A stretch of 43,482 nucleotides of DNA, from IMG/VR virus record IMGVR_UViG_3300009160_000061, positions 1 through 43,482 of that record; one strand, written 5' to 3'. Of the stretch, positions 22,897-31,146 are shown one piece after another. The DNA comes from a virus. The position numbers were made by a program, and so were the translations under genes. Position 1 is the first letter of the stretch; each line of letters opens with the position of its first letter. Under the pieces are notes generated by a model. The model was not told the origin of the DNA. It did not search any database and worked only from the letters and a program-made list of their open reading frames with translations.

Positions 22897-23172
22897 ATGA
22901 ATAAGACGGGTTTTAATATTAGAGTTATGAATGAAAAGTTTGGTGATCTTATCAACGAAACTTTCATGGACCAAATACAATTTAAATTGTTCCTTAAAAT
23001 GATACACGGGTGTGTTGAATTAGGAGAAGACCTTACATTCTTCAATGGAGATACATTTTTTGTGAACATACCTAATAGAATTCTAAAAGACTCTGTTATT
23101 GTTACAAACATAAAGGAAATAACAATGGTAGAACAAGTTAAGAGTAAAATTGAGGCACTTGTGACAAAATAG
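22897..23172 (+). CDS. Hypothetical protein, predicted leaderless mRNA
   Basis: 91 aa from ATG 22897; the ATG at 22882 lies inside the promoter and is rejected. Alpha/beta pattern with FGDLINETFMDQIQFKLF and LTFFNGDTFFVNIPN. Family not recognised. Followed by two hairpins, so it is transcribed alone. Confidence 0.7.
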   Translation: MNKTGFNIRVMNEKFGDLINETFMDQIQFKLFLKMIHGCVELGEDLTFFNGDTFFVNIPNRILKDSVIVTNIKEITMVEQVKSKIEALVTK

Positions 23173-23205
23173 TTTCTTTGTTAACTTTAAAACAAAGTGG
23201 TGGAA

Positions 23206-23262
23206 GATCGACACAATCCTTGTGCGACCCTAAAAAGGAATCAGAAATGGTTCCTTTTTTTT
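23206..23262 (+). terminator. Hairpin plus rho-independent terminator
   Basis: First hairpin TCGACACAA / TTGTGCGA (about 23209-23226, one bulge), then terminator stem AAAAAGGAA / TTCCTTTTT (23232-23240, 23251-23259) with a T run. The T run merges with the -33 element of the next promoter. Confidence 0.75.
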
Positions 23263-23290
23263 GTTTATTTAAAAAAAAACATTATCTTTG
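23260..23290 (+). promoter_or_regulatory. Bacteroidota-type promoter (TTTG-N19-TATCTTTG), 4 nt before ATG
   Basis: TTTG (23260-23263), 19 nt, TATCTTTG (23283-23290), then TCTT and ATG 23295. Confidence 0.8.
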
Positions 23291-23294
23291 TCTT

Positions 23295-23507
23295 ATGAAA
23301 ATAACAAAGAAAGAACAATTATTTATGGATCTCTTGGAAAGAGAGGGTGTTGTATGGCAATTTGATTATGTTTTTTACACCACTAAAGATAAAAAGGGTT
23401 ATGATAAAGTAATCGCGTACAAGGCTTGGAATATTGCTTTTGATTTGTTAGAAAAAGGGATGATTAAAGTTAATCCTGGAAATAATTTTGGTTGGGTAAA
23501 GGCGTAA
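23295..23507 (+). CDS. Small hypothetical protein heading the kinase/phosphatase operon
   Basis: 70 aa from ATG 23295; a longer frame from 23178 would cross the terminator and promoter. Looks like a small winged-helix-type or helical domain (KKEQLFMDLLEREGVVWQFD, then AWNIAFDLLEKGMIKV) but no family is certain. Three nt before the kinase gene, so co-transcribed with the RNA-repair pair. Confidence 0.7.
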   Translation: MKITKKEQLFMDLLEREGVVWQFDYVFYTTKDKKGYDKVIAYKAWNIAFDLLEKGMIKVNPGNNFGWVKA

Positions 23508-23510
23508 GAT

Positions 23511-23900
23511 ATGGAAAAAGTATTATATATTGTTAGAGGAATTCCGGGATCAGGAAAATCAACATTTGCAAAAACTTTGGGAGGGCAACATTATGAAGCG
23601 GATATGTTCTTCATTAGTGAGAATGGGGAATATAATTTTGATTTTACTAAAATCAAAGATGCTCACCAATGGTGCCAAGGAATGATTAAAACAGACATGA
23701 TATTGGAGTACCCAAAGATTGTGGTTTCCAATACCTCAACACAAGAGTGGGAACTTGAAGTATACTTTGAATTGGCAAAAGAATATGGGTATACTGTTTT
23801 TTCAGTGGTAGTTGAAAACAGGCATGGGGGAGTAAACCAACATGGAGTACCTGAAGATAAGTTAGAACAAATGCGTAATCGTTTTAATATAAAATTATGA
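23511..23900 (+). CDS. P-loop polynucleotide kinase-like ATPase (AAA_33/N4BP2-like)
   Basis: 129 aa. Walker A GIPGSGKST at residues 10-18 after a hydrophobic strand; EADMFF as the first Asp motif; VVSNTSTQEWELEVYFELA and later VPEDKLEQMRNRF match the pattern of N4BP2-like/zeta-type small kinases, where an Asn-Thr pair and a lid with Arg act on a nucleic acid 5'-OH. It would rephosphorylate 5'-OH RNA (or DNA) ends. ATGA overlap with a metallophosphoesterase recreates the kinase-phosphatase order of bacterial Pnkp. Substrate class inferred. Confidence 0.85.
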   Translation: MEKVLYIVRGIPGSGKSTFAKTLGGQHYEADMFFISENGEYNFDFTKIKDAHQWCQGMIKTDMILEYPKIVVSNTSTQEWELEVYFELAKEYGYTVFSVVVENRHGGVNQHGVPEDKLEQMRNRFNIKL

Positions 23901-24550
23901 GTTTTAAAAAAATATTGACAACAGGAAAAGTGTGGATTACAAGTGATACACACTACGGTCACAAAAATATTGTAAGAGGAACTACCAATTGGAGAACACA
24001 AGATGGTGAAGTACCGGTGGGTTCTACTCGTGACTTTCAAACTATTGAACAGATGAATGAACGTTTGATTGATGGTATAAATCATTTTGTGGGTCAGGAA
24101 GACACTCTAATTATGTTGGGTGATGTTTCATTTGGTGGATTTGATAATATTGGAATCTTTCTTGAAAGGTTGGTTTGTCACAACATTCACTTAATATTAG
24201 GGAATCACGATCACCATATTGACAGAAACTATGATTTTGTTCAAAAAAGGTTTTTAAGTGTTCAACATTATTTGGAAGTGAACATTGAAGGTAAAGATTT
24301 TGTGTTATGTCACTACCCACTACAAAGTTGGAATGGACTAAACAAAGGTGTAATACACCTTCATGGGCACGTTCACTTACCGGAAAATAGAAAATTTGGT
24401 AATGGTAGAAGAATGGACGTTGGTGTTGATGGTAATGGGATGGATCCATATAGTATTTCTGATATCATTAAAATAATGGATAAAAGAACAGTTGGTTCTG
24501 ATATGTCAGGAGATCATCACTTGGATGGATTAGTTGGTGTTGTGGGTTAA
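23897..24550 (+). CDS. Calcineurin-like metallophosphoesterase
   Basis: 217 aa with all five metal motifs: SDTHYGH (16-22), GDVSFGG (75-81), GNHDHH (102-107), CHYPLQSW (138-145) and HGHVH (156-160). This set binds two metal ions and hydrolyses phosphomono- or diesters. Translational coupling to a 5'-kinase suggests removal of 3'-phosphate or 2',3'-cyclic phosphate from broken RNA, as the phosphatase domain of bacterial Pnkp does. It ends in a GGTGTTG/CAACACC hairpin. Confidence 0.93.
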   Translation: MSFKKILTTGKVWITSDTHYGHKNIVRGTTNWRTQDGEVPVGSTRDFQTIEQMNERLIDGINHFVGQEDTLIMLGDVSFGGFDNIGIFLERLVCHNIHLILGNHDHHIDRNYDFVQKRFLSVQHYLEVNIEGKDFVLCHYPLQSWNGLNKGVIHLHGHVHLPENRKFGNGRRMDVGVDGNGMDPYSISDIIKIMDKRTVGSDMSGDHHLDGLVGVVG

Positions 24551-24565
24551 ATCGCAACACCATAA

Positions 24566-24573
24566 TATTTATA
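24566..24573 (+). promoter_or_regulatory. TATTTATA element, 3 nt before ATG 24577
   Basis: TATTTATA ends 3 nt before the start codon, right after the hairpin ending the preceding operon. Confidence 0.55.
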
Positions 24574-24576
24574 TGT

Positions 24577-25833
24577 ATGACAAAAATTATTATTACAGAA
24601 AGACAAATGGACTTGATAGTAAAAAATCTATTAAGTGAGGCAGTTGGTGTTCCAGAAGGTATTATTGAATCAGCAGAAAAATTATATGAAATCATTTTGA
24701 ATCTATTAAAAGGTATGGACGATTACAATACCACACAAACATTTACTGAAAACAATTTAGATTTAACAATATCTGATTATAAAATACACGAGTTAGAATT
24801 ACGAGTTGAAATTAACGAAATGGATGATTATGATGGACCTCTTGTTATGATGTCTGCTGGAGTTGCAAGCCAATTTAATTTTGATAAAAAAATATTAATG
24901 AAGGTGCATAAATTAGATAATAGTATTGAATTATCTTTAAATTTTGGATCAAATGAGGATAATTGGGATTCTGAAGACATTTATAACTATTTTAGTAAAG
25001 ATAAGGTTGAATTTATATCTGTAATTGCTCACGAAATTAAACATAAGTTTGATAAACAAAAAAAAGAAACGGATTTGATAGGTAAAGATGCTGATTACCA
25101 AGCATACACTAGTTCAGGATTAAACTTTGGAATTCCAGTGATTAATGAATTTATGAGACACAGTTATTTTATTCAACACGTTGAGAACCTTGTTAGACCA
25201 ACTGAAATTGCAACAAGAATGAAATTAACCGGTATTACAAAAGAAAAGTTTAGAGAATTTTTTGAAAACGATAAAGTAGTTAAAGAACTAAAAGAAATTA
25301 GATATTTTAGTTATACTAATTTAGTTAAAAAACTACACGAACAAATGGATAGAATTGATTCTTTATTATCACATGCTGGAGTACCTTATGAAGATATGTC
25401 TGAAGATAAAAAAATATATGTACTTATGGATTTGGTTTATATTAATCTAATAAGTGCTAAAAAAGATATTTTTGATAGAATGACAGAGGATATGAATGAT
25501 AGAGCCGCGGCATTTATGAGAATGATGGGTATGGGGCATATGGTTAAAGATAATAATAGTGAAGGATTGGAGAAAGTTAGAAATAAGTTTTTAAACCACA
25601 TTGCTAGATACCGAAATAAAGAAGAACGGTTCTTTGTTGATGAGTGCGAAAGATTTAATTATGTTGCAACAAAATTAATTAAAAGACTTTCTAAAATATA
25701 TTCACTTATTCCTGATGAGAAAGAACAAACAAACGAATCTATATTAAATTGGGATTTACACCAGAAACTTATGGAAAAAAAATACGGTAAAAGAAAAATA
25801 GAAACCGAAATTAAAGATTGGAAGATTAAATAA
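24577..25833 (+). CDS. HExxH zinc metallopeptidase-like protein with N-terminal tag
   Basis: 418 aa. Residues 5-21 (IITERQMDLIVKNLLSE) are the tag also seen in genes 16926 and 3920 and end in an LxE site. A zincin signature HEIKH (152-156) lies in the helix EFISVIAHEIKHKFDKQ; a downstream Glu in RPTEIATRM (about 199) may be the third zinc ligand. The rest is helical. It resembles phage-encoded zincins of unknown target. Tag plus protease suggests a virion-packaged enzyme released on infection or acting in assembly; this is inference. Confidence 0.85.
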   Translation: MTKIIITERQMDLIVKNLLSEAVGVPEGIIESAEKLYEIILNLLKGMDDYNTTQTFTENNLDLTISDYKIHELELRVEINEMDDYDGPLVMMSAGVASQFNFDKKILMKVHKLDNSIELSLNFGSNEDNWDSEDIYNYFSKDKVEFISVIAHEIKHKFDKQKKETDLIGKDADYQAYTSSGLNFGIPVINEFMRHSYFIQHVENLVRPTEIATRMKLTGITKEKFREFFENDKVVKELKEIRYFSYTNLVKKLHEQMDRIDSLLSHAGVPYEDMSEDKKIYVLMDLVYINLISAKKDIFDRMTEDMNDRAAAFMRMMGMGHMVKDNNSEGLEKVRNKFLNHIARYRNKEERFFVDECERFNYVATKLIKRLSKIYSLIPDEKEQTNESILNWDLHQKLMEKKYGKRKIETEIKDWKIK

Positions 25834-25977
25834 TAAACTAAAATCATAGTTTGCTCAATACGAGGATTTATTAACCACTAATCCCAATTATATTCGTATT
25901 TATTAGTGAACTCGACCGGCCCATGGAAGATGGGGGTTTCCTAAAAAGATTCTTCAAGAGAGTAAATAATTTTATTT

Positions 25978-25985
25978 TATTTATT
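25978..25985 (+). promoter_or_regulatory. TATTTATT element, 6 nt before ATG 25992
   Basis: TATTTATT ends 6 nt before ATG 25992. A second TATTTATT lies near 25896-25903. The 158-nt spacer after gene 24577 otherwise holds only a weak ACTAAT/ATTAGT inverted repeat. Confidence 0.45.
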
Positions 25986-25991
25986 TTTACT

Positions 25992-28739
25992 ATGAAGAAT
26001 ATATTGCTTGGACTTTTTGTTCTATTTTCATCTTTCTTATTTTCTCAATCATGTCTCCACACTATTAAACGAACAGATACCTTTGGTGATGGGTGGAATG
26101 GAGGAACAGTCGCAGTTTCCGTTAACGGAGTAACTGTTTTATCTAATTTAAGTTGTGTTGGATTAGGTCCTACTAATTCTACATTTACCGCATCTGTTGG
26201 GTCAACCATTAGAGTATACCGAACACTCGCAGGGTCTTACCCTTCCGAAATGCGTATACAGGTTCTAAATGGCTCAGGATCTATCATAATCAATACTATA
26301 CAACCAGTTGCCGGAACCGCAACTACGGGAGGACAAACAGTATTAGGTAGTTGTGCCGCAGTTGCTGCCGGCCCATGTACTAATACTTCCTCTTACATGA
26401 CGGCAACTGCACCATCAACACCAACAACTGTAACCATCAGTACTTGTCAATACCAAACTGAATATAATACAATTTATTCTTGTGTTGCAGGACAAACATA
26501 TCAATCATATTACAATTTAGGTGGATATATCACAGTTAGATCTGGAACTTATAATGGTACTGTAGTAACTAGTGGAAACTCTCCACTAAATTGGGTTTGT
26601 CCGTCCTCAGGAACATATTTTGTTCATTACAACACAAATAACACTTGTGGAACTGCTTCAAGTTGTGGAACATCTTATATTACTTGTCTAACTTGTGCAC
26701 CACCACCACCCCCATCCAACGATTTAGTATGTAACTCAACTCCAATTACTTGTGGTCAAACACTATCAGGAACCACCGTAAATGCAACTAACTCTGGAAC
26801 GGGTGAAAATGGTTTATGTTCTGTTAGTCAAACACAACCCGGTGTTTGGTATGTTATTTCAGGAAACGGACAAATTATGACCGCAAATCTTTGTGCAACG
26901 GCATGGGATAGTAAAATGTCTGTATTTAGTGGTCCTAATTGCTCAACATTATCATGTGTTGGAGGTAATGATGATTTTGGGCCCGCTTGTTCTAGTTCAT
27001 CAGCCTCATTTTCATGGACTTCGTCAATTGGAACAAATTACTATATATTAGTTCATGGGTATAGCGCAAGTAGTAGTTTTTCTATTGGTCTAACTTGTAT
27101 ATCTCCCCCGCCAGCAGACCCAACATCAATATCTGCGACACAAAATACTATTTGTAATGGATCATCTACCACTCTAACCGCAAATGGCGCTTTGGGTGTG
27201 GTTTATTGGTATATAGGAGGTTGTGCATCCACTTTCGTGTCAACTGGAAATTCCATCTCGGTAAGTCCTGCATCAACCACTACATACTATGCGAGAAATC
27301 TAAACGGAGGTCTTTTTAGTAGTGGGTGCGCTTCAACAACAATAACAGTTAACCCTAATCCCACTGTAACTATAAGTGCGGCAACCAATACAATATGTAA
27401 CGGATCAAATACCCAATTGATATCTAACATTAGTGGAGTGTCATCACCAGGAAATCTTGTTGTAACCATCTCCACCAGTGGATTCTTAGACGAAAGTTCT
27501 TGGACTTTAACAAATAGTTTAGGGGCTGTAATTGGTTCAGGTGGACCTTATGGTTTAGGGTCAACAAATATAATTCCAATCGGTTCATCGGCAAATGGCC
27601 CATATACATTTAATGTGGAAACTCAAGGAATATGGAATGACAACACGGCAAATTATTTGGTAACTTGTAACGGAACAACGGTCCTAAGTGGAAGTTTAGT
27701 TGGTGGACAGAGCATAACACAATCAATATCATCTTGTGGGTCTTCTCCCGGTGTAACATATCTATGGACACCTTCAAACGGACTTACAAATGCAAGTGCT
27801 CCAAGTCCATTTGCTTCTCCTACGACTACACAGACCTATCAATTAACCGCAACGGCAAATGGATGTTCGGCATCAACTTCAACAACAATAACCGTAAATC
27901 CTTCTGTTGGTTTTGTGTCTACAATATCTGGTAATAATACCATAATTGCCGGAACACAAGAAAGTTATTCAATAACACCGGTAGCAAACGCAACATACCA
28001 ATGGGCATACACACAGTCCGTAACCGCACAACTTTGGATAAACGTTCCAAATTCTAACTCTCCATCAATTACATTTACTTGGCCACAGACAACAACTAAT
28101 GGTTCTGTTAGGGTTACGGTATCAAACGCTTCAAATTGTGGAACTCAAACCAGATTTTTTAATATTATTACTAATGGTGCTCTTCCTGTGGAACTATTAT
28201 CTTTTGATGGGTCTTGTAATAACAACTTAATTACTTTAAATTGGAAAACGGCAACCGAACATAACTCTGACTATTTTGATGTTCTTAAATCAAGAGATGG
28301 TATTAATTGGTCTAAATTAACAACTTTGAATTCGGCAGGAAACTCAACTCAAGAGTTAACCTACACGACAAAAGATGAAAACGCAATTGATGGAAATAAC
28401 TATTATAAACTTCTTCAATATGACATAGACGGAGTGAATAAAGAGTATGGACCAATAAATGTTATTTGTAATGGAAATTCAAAAGGTTATTTTCTCATAT
28501 TTCCAAATCCTAGTTCTGGAGATTTTCAAGTTGTGTTAAACAATAAAAATATGATTGGTAATGGAAAACTAATAATTAAAGATACAAAAGGATCTGAAAT
28601 TTTTAATAAAGAAATTAATATTGTTTCAGGGATTAATTTATATAATATTGGTGATTTAAATATAGTAGATGGAATCTATTATATTCAGGTAAGTAATGGA
28701 AATTTTTCAACACAAGTAATAAAACAAATAATTAAATAA
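25992..28739 (+). CDS. Secreted multidomain surface protein with T9SS sorting domain
   Basis: 915 aa from ATG 25992, which begins a classical signal peptide (MKNILLGLFVLFSSFLFSQ); the upstream ATG 25923 would bury it. Domains in order: a TFGDGWNGG module (about 30-120), Thr/Cys-rich segments, a CG.TLSGTTVNAT/PGVWY/GNDDFGP beta domain (about 240-380), two Ig-like repeats opening with CNGSST and CNGSNT, an LPVELLSFDG...LNWKTATEHN fibronectin-like domain, and a C-terminal FPNPSSGDF...GIYYIQV type A sorting domain of T9SS (about 845-915). It would cross the outer membrane of a Bacteroidota host and be attached or released. Higher G+C and Cys content than neighbours suggest capture from a host genome. 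Its terminator follows. Confidence 0.9.
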   Translation: MKNILLGLFVLFSSFLFSQSCLHTIKRTDTFGDGWNGGTVAVSVNGVTVLSNLSCVGLGPTNSTFTASVGSTIRVYRTLAGSYPSEMRIQVLNGSGSIIINTIQPVAGTATTGGQTVLGSCAAVAAGPCTNTSSYMTATAPSTPTTVTISTCQYQTEYNTIYSCVAGQTYQSYYNLGGYITVRSGTYNGTVVTSGNSPLNWVCPSSGTYFVHYNTNNTCGTASSCGTSYITCLTCAPPPPPSNDLVCNSTPITCGQTLSGTTVNATNSGTGENGLCSVSQTQPGVWYVISGNGQIMTANLCATAWDSKMSVFSGPNCSTLSCVGGNDDFGPACSSSSASFSWTSSIGTNYYILVHGYSASSSFSIGLTCISPPPADPTSISATQNTICNGSSTTLTANGALGVVYWYIGGCASTFVSTGNSISVSPASTTTYYARNLNGGLFSSGCASTTITVNPNPTVTISAATNTICNGSNTQLISNISGVSSPGNLVVTISTSGFLDESSWTLTNSLGAVIGSGGPYGLGSTNIIPIGSSANGPYTFNVETQGIWNDNTANYLVTCNGTTVLSGSLVGGQSITQSISSCGSSPGVTYLWTPSNGLTNASAPSPFASPTTTQTYQLTATANGCSASTSTTITVNPSVGFVSTISGNNTIIAGTQESYSITPVANATYQWAYTQSVTAQLWINVPNSNSPSITFTWPQTTTNGSVRVTVSNASNCGTQTRFFNIITNGALPVELLSFDGSCNNNLITLNWKTATEHNSDYFDVLKSRDGINWSKLTTLNSAGNSTQELTYTTKDENAIDGNNYYKLLQYDIDGVNKEYGPINVICNGNSKGYFLIFPNPSSGDFQVVLNNKNMIGNGKLIIKDTKGSEIFNKEINIVSGINLYNIGDLNIVDGIYYIQVSNGNFSTQVIKQIIK

Positions 28740-28773
28740 AAAAATATTAATATTTTTGATATAAAAATAAATT

Positions 28774-28802
28774 AAATCCCTTCTTTACGGAGGGATTTTT
28801 TG
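28774..28802 (+). terminator. rho-independent terminator
   Basis: Stem AAATCCCTTC / GGAGGGATTT (28774-28783, 28789-28798, one G-U), loop TTTAC, T run. Confidence 0.88.
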
Positions 28803-28830
28803 TTTTATTAAAAAAACTTTTATATCTTTG
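28799..28830 (+). promoter_or_regulatory. Bacteroidota-type promoter (TTTG-N20-TATCTTTG), 4 nt before ATG
   Basis: TTTG (28799-28802) is built from the terminator T-run; 20 nt later TATCTTTG (28823-28830), then TGGT and ATG 28835. Confidence 0.8.
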
Positions 28831-28834
28831 TGGT

Positions 28835-29071
28835 ATGAATATGACAGATTTTAGAGATTCCGAGAAGTTTTTATTATCCTTGAACGTTGGTGAAGGTTAT
28901 AATGATATTGTTGTTACCAAAAAAACAAAAAAAAGGATATACCTATCAAACGGAAAAATTGTTACCATTAAAAATGGTGGTGGTTTTTTATATTTGGATT
29001 CACCCAAAAACGGTATTAATCAAATTCTTAGAGATATTGAGGGGTTTTTAATTTATAAAATTTATTGTTAA
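28835..29071 (+). CDS. Small hypothetical protein, first gene of the 28.8-32.3 kb operon
   Basis: 78 aa, beta-rich (YNDIVVTKKTKKRIYLSNGKIVTIK), no recognised family. ATG 28835 fits the promoter geometry best; ATG 28841 is a second option. The next gene starts at the stop codon. Confidence 0.7.
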   Translation: MNMTDFRDSEKFLLSLNVGEGYNDIVVTKKTKKRIYLSNGKIVTIKNGGGFLYLDSPKNGINQILRDIEGFLIYKIYC

Positions 29072-29245
29072 ATGAAAAAACCCTGTAAAGAATGCCCACA
29101 CTTCATTCGTAATCGTCACAACGATACTATTGTTGATTTTGCTGAGAGAACCGGTAAGAAACACAATTGTCATATGACAGAAGGAAAAAAAGATTTGTGG
29201 AATGTTAAAGATAAAAAATTAGAATGTTATGGAAGTAAAAACTAA
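29072..29245 (+). CDS. Small Cys/His-rich protein, possible zinc finger
   Basis: 57 aa: KPCKECPHF near the N-terminus, then KKHNCHM and LECYGSKN. Cys and His spaced CxxC...CxxxH-like could bind one zinc ion. Begins directly at the stop of the previous gene and overlaps the next gene by 17 nt. Family not recognised. Confidence 0.65.
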   Translation: MKKPCKECPHFIRNRHNDTIVDFAERTGKKHNCHMTEGKKDLWNVKDKKLECYGSKN

Positions 29246-29669
29246 ATTTGGGACATATATAAAAATGGAAACAGAGAGTAGTACAAAACTAACTGGCAAT
29301 AAAATCACAAGGTTTGTTGAGAGATTAAAAAAAATTGGTATTGATGTAAAACTATCAGGAAACTTTCCTTGGGTTTATATTGATGAGATTTGTGGTGTGA
29401 GGGTTACTGAAACATTTCTTGCAAATCATGGGTTTACCTTGATATTTCTTCCTGGTAGAAACGATAGTCCCGTATCTGAATTTACAGATATTGAAGAAAT
29501 ATTCAAACTCATACGAAAGTATGTTAAAAAGGCGAAGTGGTTACAAACTGAAAAGTTAAAGGCACAGATTGAAGTATTTGAATGGTTAGATAGTAAAGAT
29601 TACCTAACAGATGAAGTGGATATTCTCAGAAAAGAGTTTGAACAACAATTAAAAAAAATTAAAAGATGA
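29229..29669 (+). CDS. Hypothetical protein
   Basis: 146 aa. Alpha/beta N-terminal part (RFVERLKKIGIDVKLSGNFPWVYID, read in two pieces: RFVERLKKIGIDVKL and SGNFPWVYID), then helices. No recognised family. ATGA overlap with the cREC gene suggests linked function or stoichiometry. Confidence 0.7.
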   Translation: MEVKTKFGTYIKMETESSTKLTGNKITRFVERLKKIGIDVKLSGNFPWVYIDEICGVRVTETFLANHGFTLIFLPGRNDSPVSEFTDIEEIFKLIRKYVKKAKWLQTEKLKAQIEVFEWLDSKDYLTDEVDILRKEFEQQLKKIKR

Positions 29670-30088
29670 AAAATAATAAATTATTTTTGGATGATATCAG
29701 AATTCCAAAAGACGCAATAAGATTAATACCATCAGAATTCAATAAATTTTATTGGGAGAATGATTGGGATATAGTAACAAACTACGATAATTTTGTTCAG
29801 TACCTTGAAGATAACGGTGTTCCGGAGTTTGTTTCATTTGACCACGACCTGGCTGATTTTCACTACGACTTTAAACCTGAAGATTATGAAGGTATGTCTG
29901 AAGATGAAATGAATATGAAATTTGGTTCTATGGAAAAAACTGGACTTGATTGTGCAAAGTTCCTTGTTGAGTATTGTGTAAACAAGAACGTACCATTACC
30001 AAAATATTTGGTTCATTCGGCAAATCCTGCAGGAAAAGAAAATATTGAGAAATTTTTAGAAAACGCAAAAAAACATTTATCTTTGTAA
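29666..30088 (+). CDS. cREC (cyclic-phosphate-processing receiver-like) domain protein
   Basis: 140 aa. LFLDDIRIP (6-14), FVSFDHDLAD (about 55-64) and VHSANPAGKENI (116-127) match the cREC domain, a receiver-like fold found with RNA-repair enzymes and proposed to process cyclic phosphate ends. The paired acidic residues DD (9-10) and DHD (59-61) would bind metal. Lies 1.1 kb before the RNA ligase in the same gene run. Role in RNA-end healing is a published proposal for the family, not shown here. Confidence 0.85.
   Translation: MKNNKLFLDDIRIPKDAIRLIPSEFNKFYWENDWDIVTNYDNFVQYLEDNGVPEFVSFDHDLADFHYDFKPEDYEGMSEDEMNMKFGSMEKTGLDCAKFLVEYCVNKNVPLPKYLVHSANPAGKENIEKFLENAKKHLSL
30078..30085 (+). promoter_or_regulatory. 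-7 element TATCTTTG, 4 nt before ATG 30090
   Basis: TATCTTTG overlaps the end of the cREC gene and stands 4 nt before ATG 30090. The -33 region has only TTTT, so it may be a weak internal promoter. Confidence 0.45.
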
Positions 30089-30089
30089 T

Positions 30090-30338
30090 ATGAAACTAAT
30101 TAAATTAACATCATATAAAGACGATAAACCGATTTACATTAATGTGAATCAAATCGGATATTTCTATGAAGGAAAACAAAGTGATGATTGGTTTGAGGGT
30201 AAACCAATCGAGATGAAACATACTTGGATAGGTTTAGTGGTTAATGATAAAAGTGATTTTAAAGTTAAAGAAACCCCAGAAGAAATTATTGTAAAAATTA
30301 AAATGATTAAAAACGCAAACAGTACACGAACAATATGA
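30090..30338 (+). CDS. Small hypothetical protein
   Basis: 82 aa with beta-hairpin segments (MKLIKLTSYKDDKPIYINVNQIGYF pattern, then WIGLVVNDKSDFKVKET). Resembles small FlbD-like single-domain proteins (INxxxIxYF...), but the match is too weak to name. ATGA overlap with the next gene. Confidence 0.65.
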   Translation: MKLIKLTSYKDDKPIYINVNQIGYFYEGKQSDDWFEGKPIEMKHTWIGLVVNDKSDFKVKETPEEIIVKIKMIKNANSTRTI

Positions 30339-30859
30339 ATTTAGACAAATTAACAATGGACGAACTTATTTCATTAAGAAATGAGATACAAGGAAGAATA
30401 CATTCCTACACAGATGGGTATTTGTATATCTGTTCTGTCCGTCAGTTCGGTAGTGTATGGGAAGAAAACCCAAGTAGTTTATATGGTTTGAAAGAACTTT
30501 GTGATTCATATTACGGAGACAATGGTATTGTTGATGTTTATACTAACAACCCAAATTTGGAATTTCCTGAGATGGAGTTTGAAAATTATGGTGACGTTAT
30601 GTTTATTAAATCCGAGGATGATTACAGAGAGTGGATTAAACATACTAAGACTAAAAACCTTATTGAAGATGTAACAAAACGACTTGATGAATGGGATGAA
30701 AGTAAAAATTTACCATTTAAGTACCGTCCTTCTTTTGCTCCACATTGGACAAGAGAAGATGTTAGTGAATGGGTTACAGAGTTTGAAAGTAAGAAGTGGG
30801 ATTTTACTGAACCAAGATCTATGAAGATAAATTATCTTGAAGAAGATGGTGATAATTAA
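30335..30859 (+). CDS. Hypothetical protein
   Basis: 174 aa, acidic, no recognised family. N-terminal helix (TMDELISLRNEIQGRIHSY), then a central beta region with VRQFGSVWEENPSS and a Trp-rich C-terminus. No signal peptide. Last gene before an internal promoter. Confidence 0.7.
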   Translation: MNLDKLTMDELISLRNEIQGRIHSYTDGYLYICSVRQFGSVWEENPSSLYGLKELCDSYYGDNGIVDVYTNNPNLEFPEMEFENYGDVMFIKSEDDYREWIKHTKTKNLIEDVTKRLDEWDESKNLPFKYRPSFAPHWTREDVSEWVTEFESKKWDFTEPRSMKINYLEEDGDN

Positions 30860-30871
30860 AAAAATAATTTA

Positions 30872-30879
30872 TACCTTTG
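30872..30879 (+). promoter_or_regulatory. -7 element TACCTTTG, 4 nt before ATG 30884
   Basis: TACCTTTG then TATT and ATG 30884. No TTTG at -33. Same 4-nt spacing as the complete promoters. Confidence 0.55.
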
Positions 30880-30883
30880 TATT

Positions 30884-31144
30884 ATGGAATTAGAAAAATT
30901 TGAACAAGCAAAAAAAATAAAAGAAACACTTGATAGGTTGGAAACACAAAAATCTAAATTAGAATATGCACTTAAATCTTGTTCTTTAGGGGCAACAATT
31001 GCATACTCAAAAGGTGGAGAATTCCGAAGTAAAGGTGAAGTTAATATTTATAACACAGGATCAATTAGGGAGATGTTGTCTAAAGAACTTGAGAGAATAA
31101 ATGAGGAAATAAAGTTAGTGAACAAAGAATTTGAAAATATATAA
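30884..31144 (+). CDS. Small coiled-coil protein upstream of the RNA ligase
   Basis: 86 aa: helix (EKFEQAKKIKETLDRLE...), a central Gly/Ser-rich beta turn, and a second helix (LSKELERINEEIKLVNKEF), likely an antiparallel coiled-coil hairpin. Two nt before the RNA ligase gene. Family not recognised. Confidence 0.7.
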   Translation: MELEKFEQAKKIKETLDRLETQKSKLEYALKSCSLGATIAYSKGGEFRSKGEVNIYNTGSIREMLSKELERINEEIKLVNKEFENI

Positions 31145-31146
31145 AT

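Noticed and set aside
25923-25991. ATG 25923 as start of the T9SS protein
   Set aside because: It would place 23 residues before a clear signal peptide; ATG 25992 gives a standard export signal.
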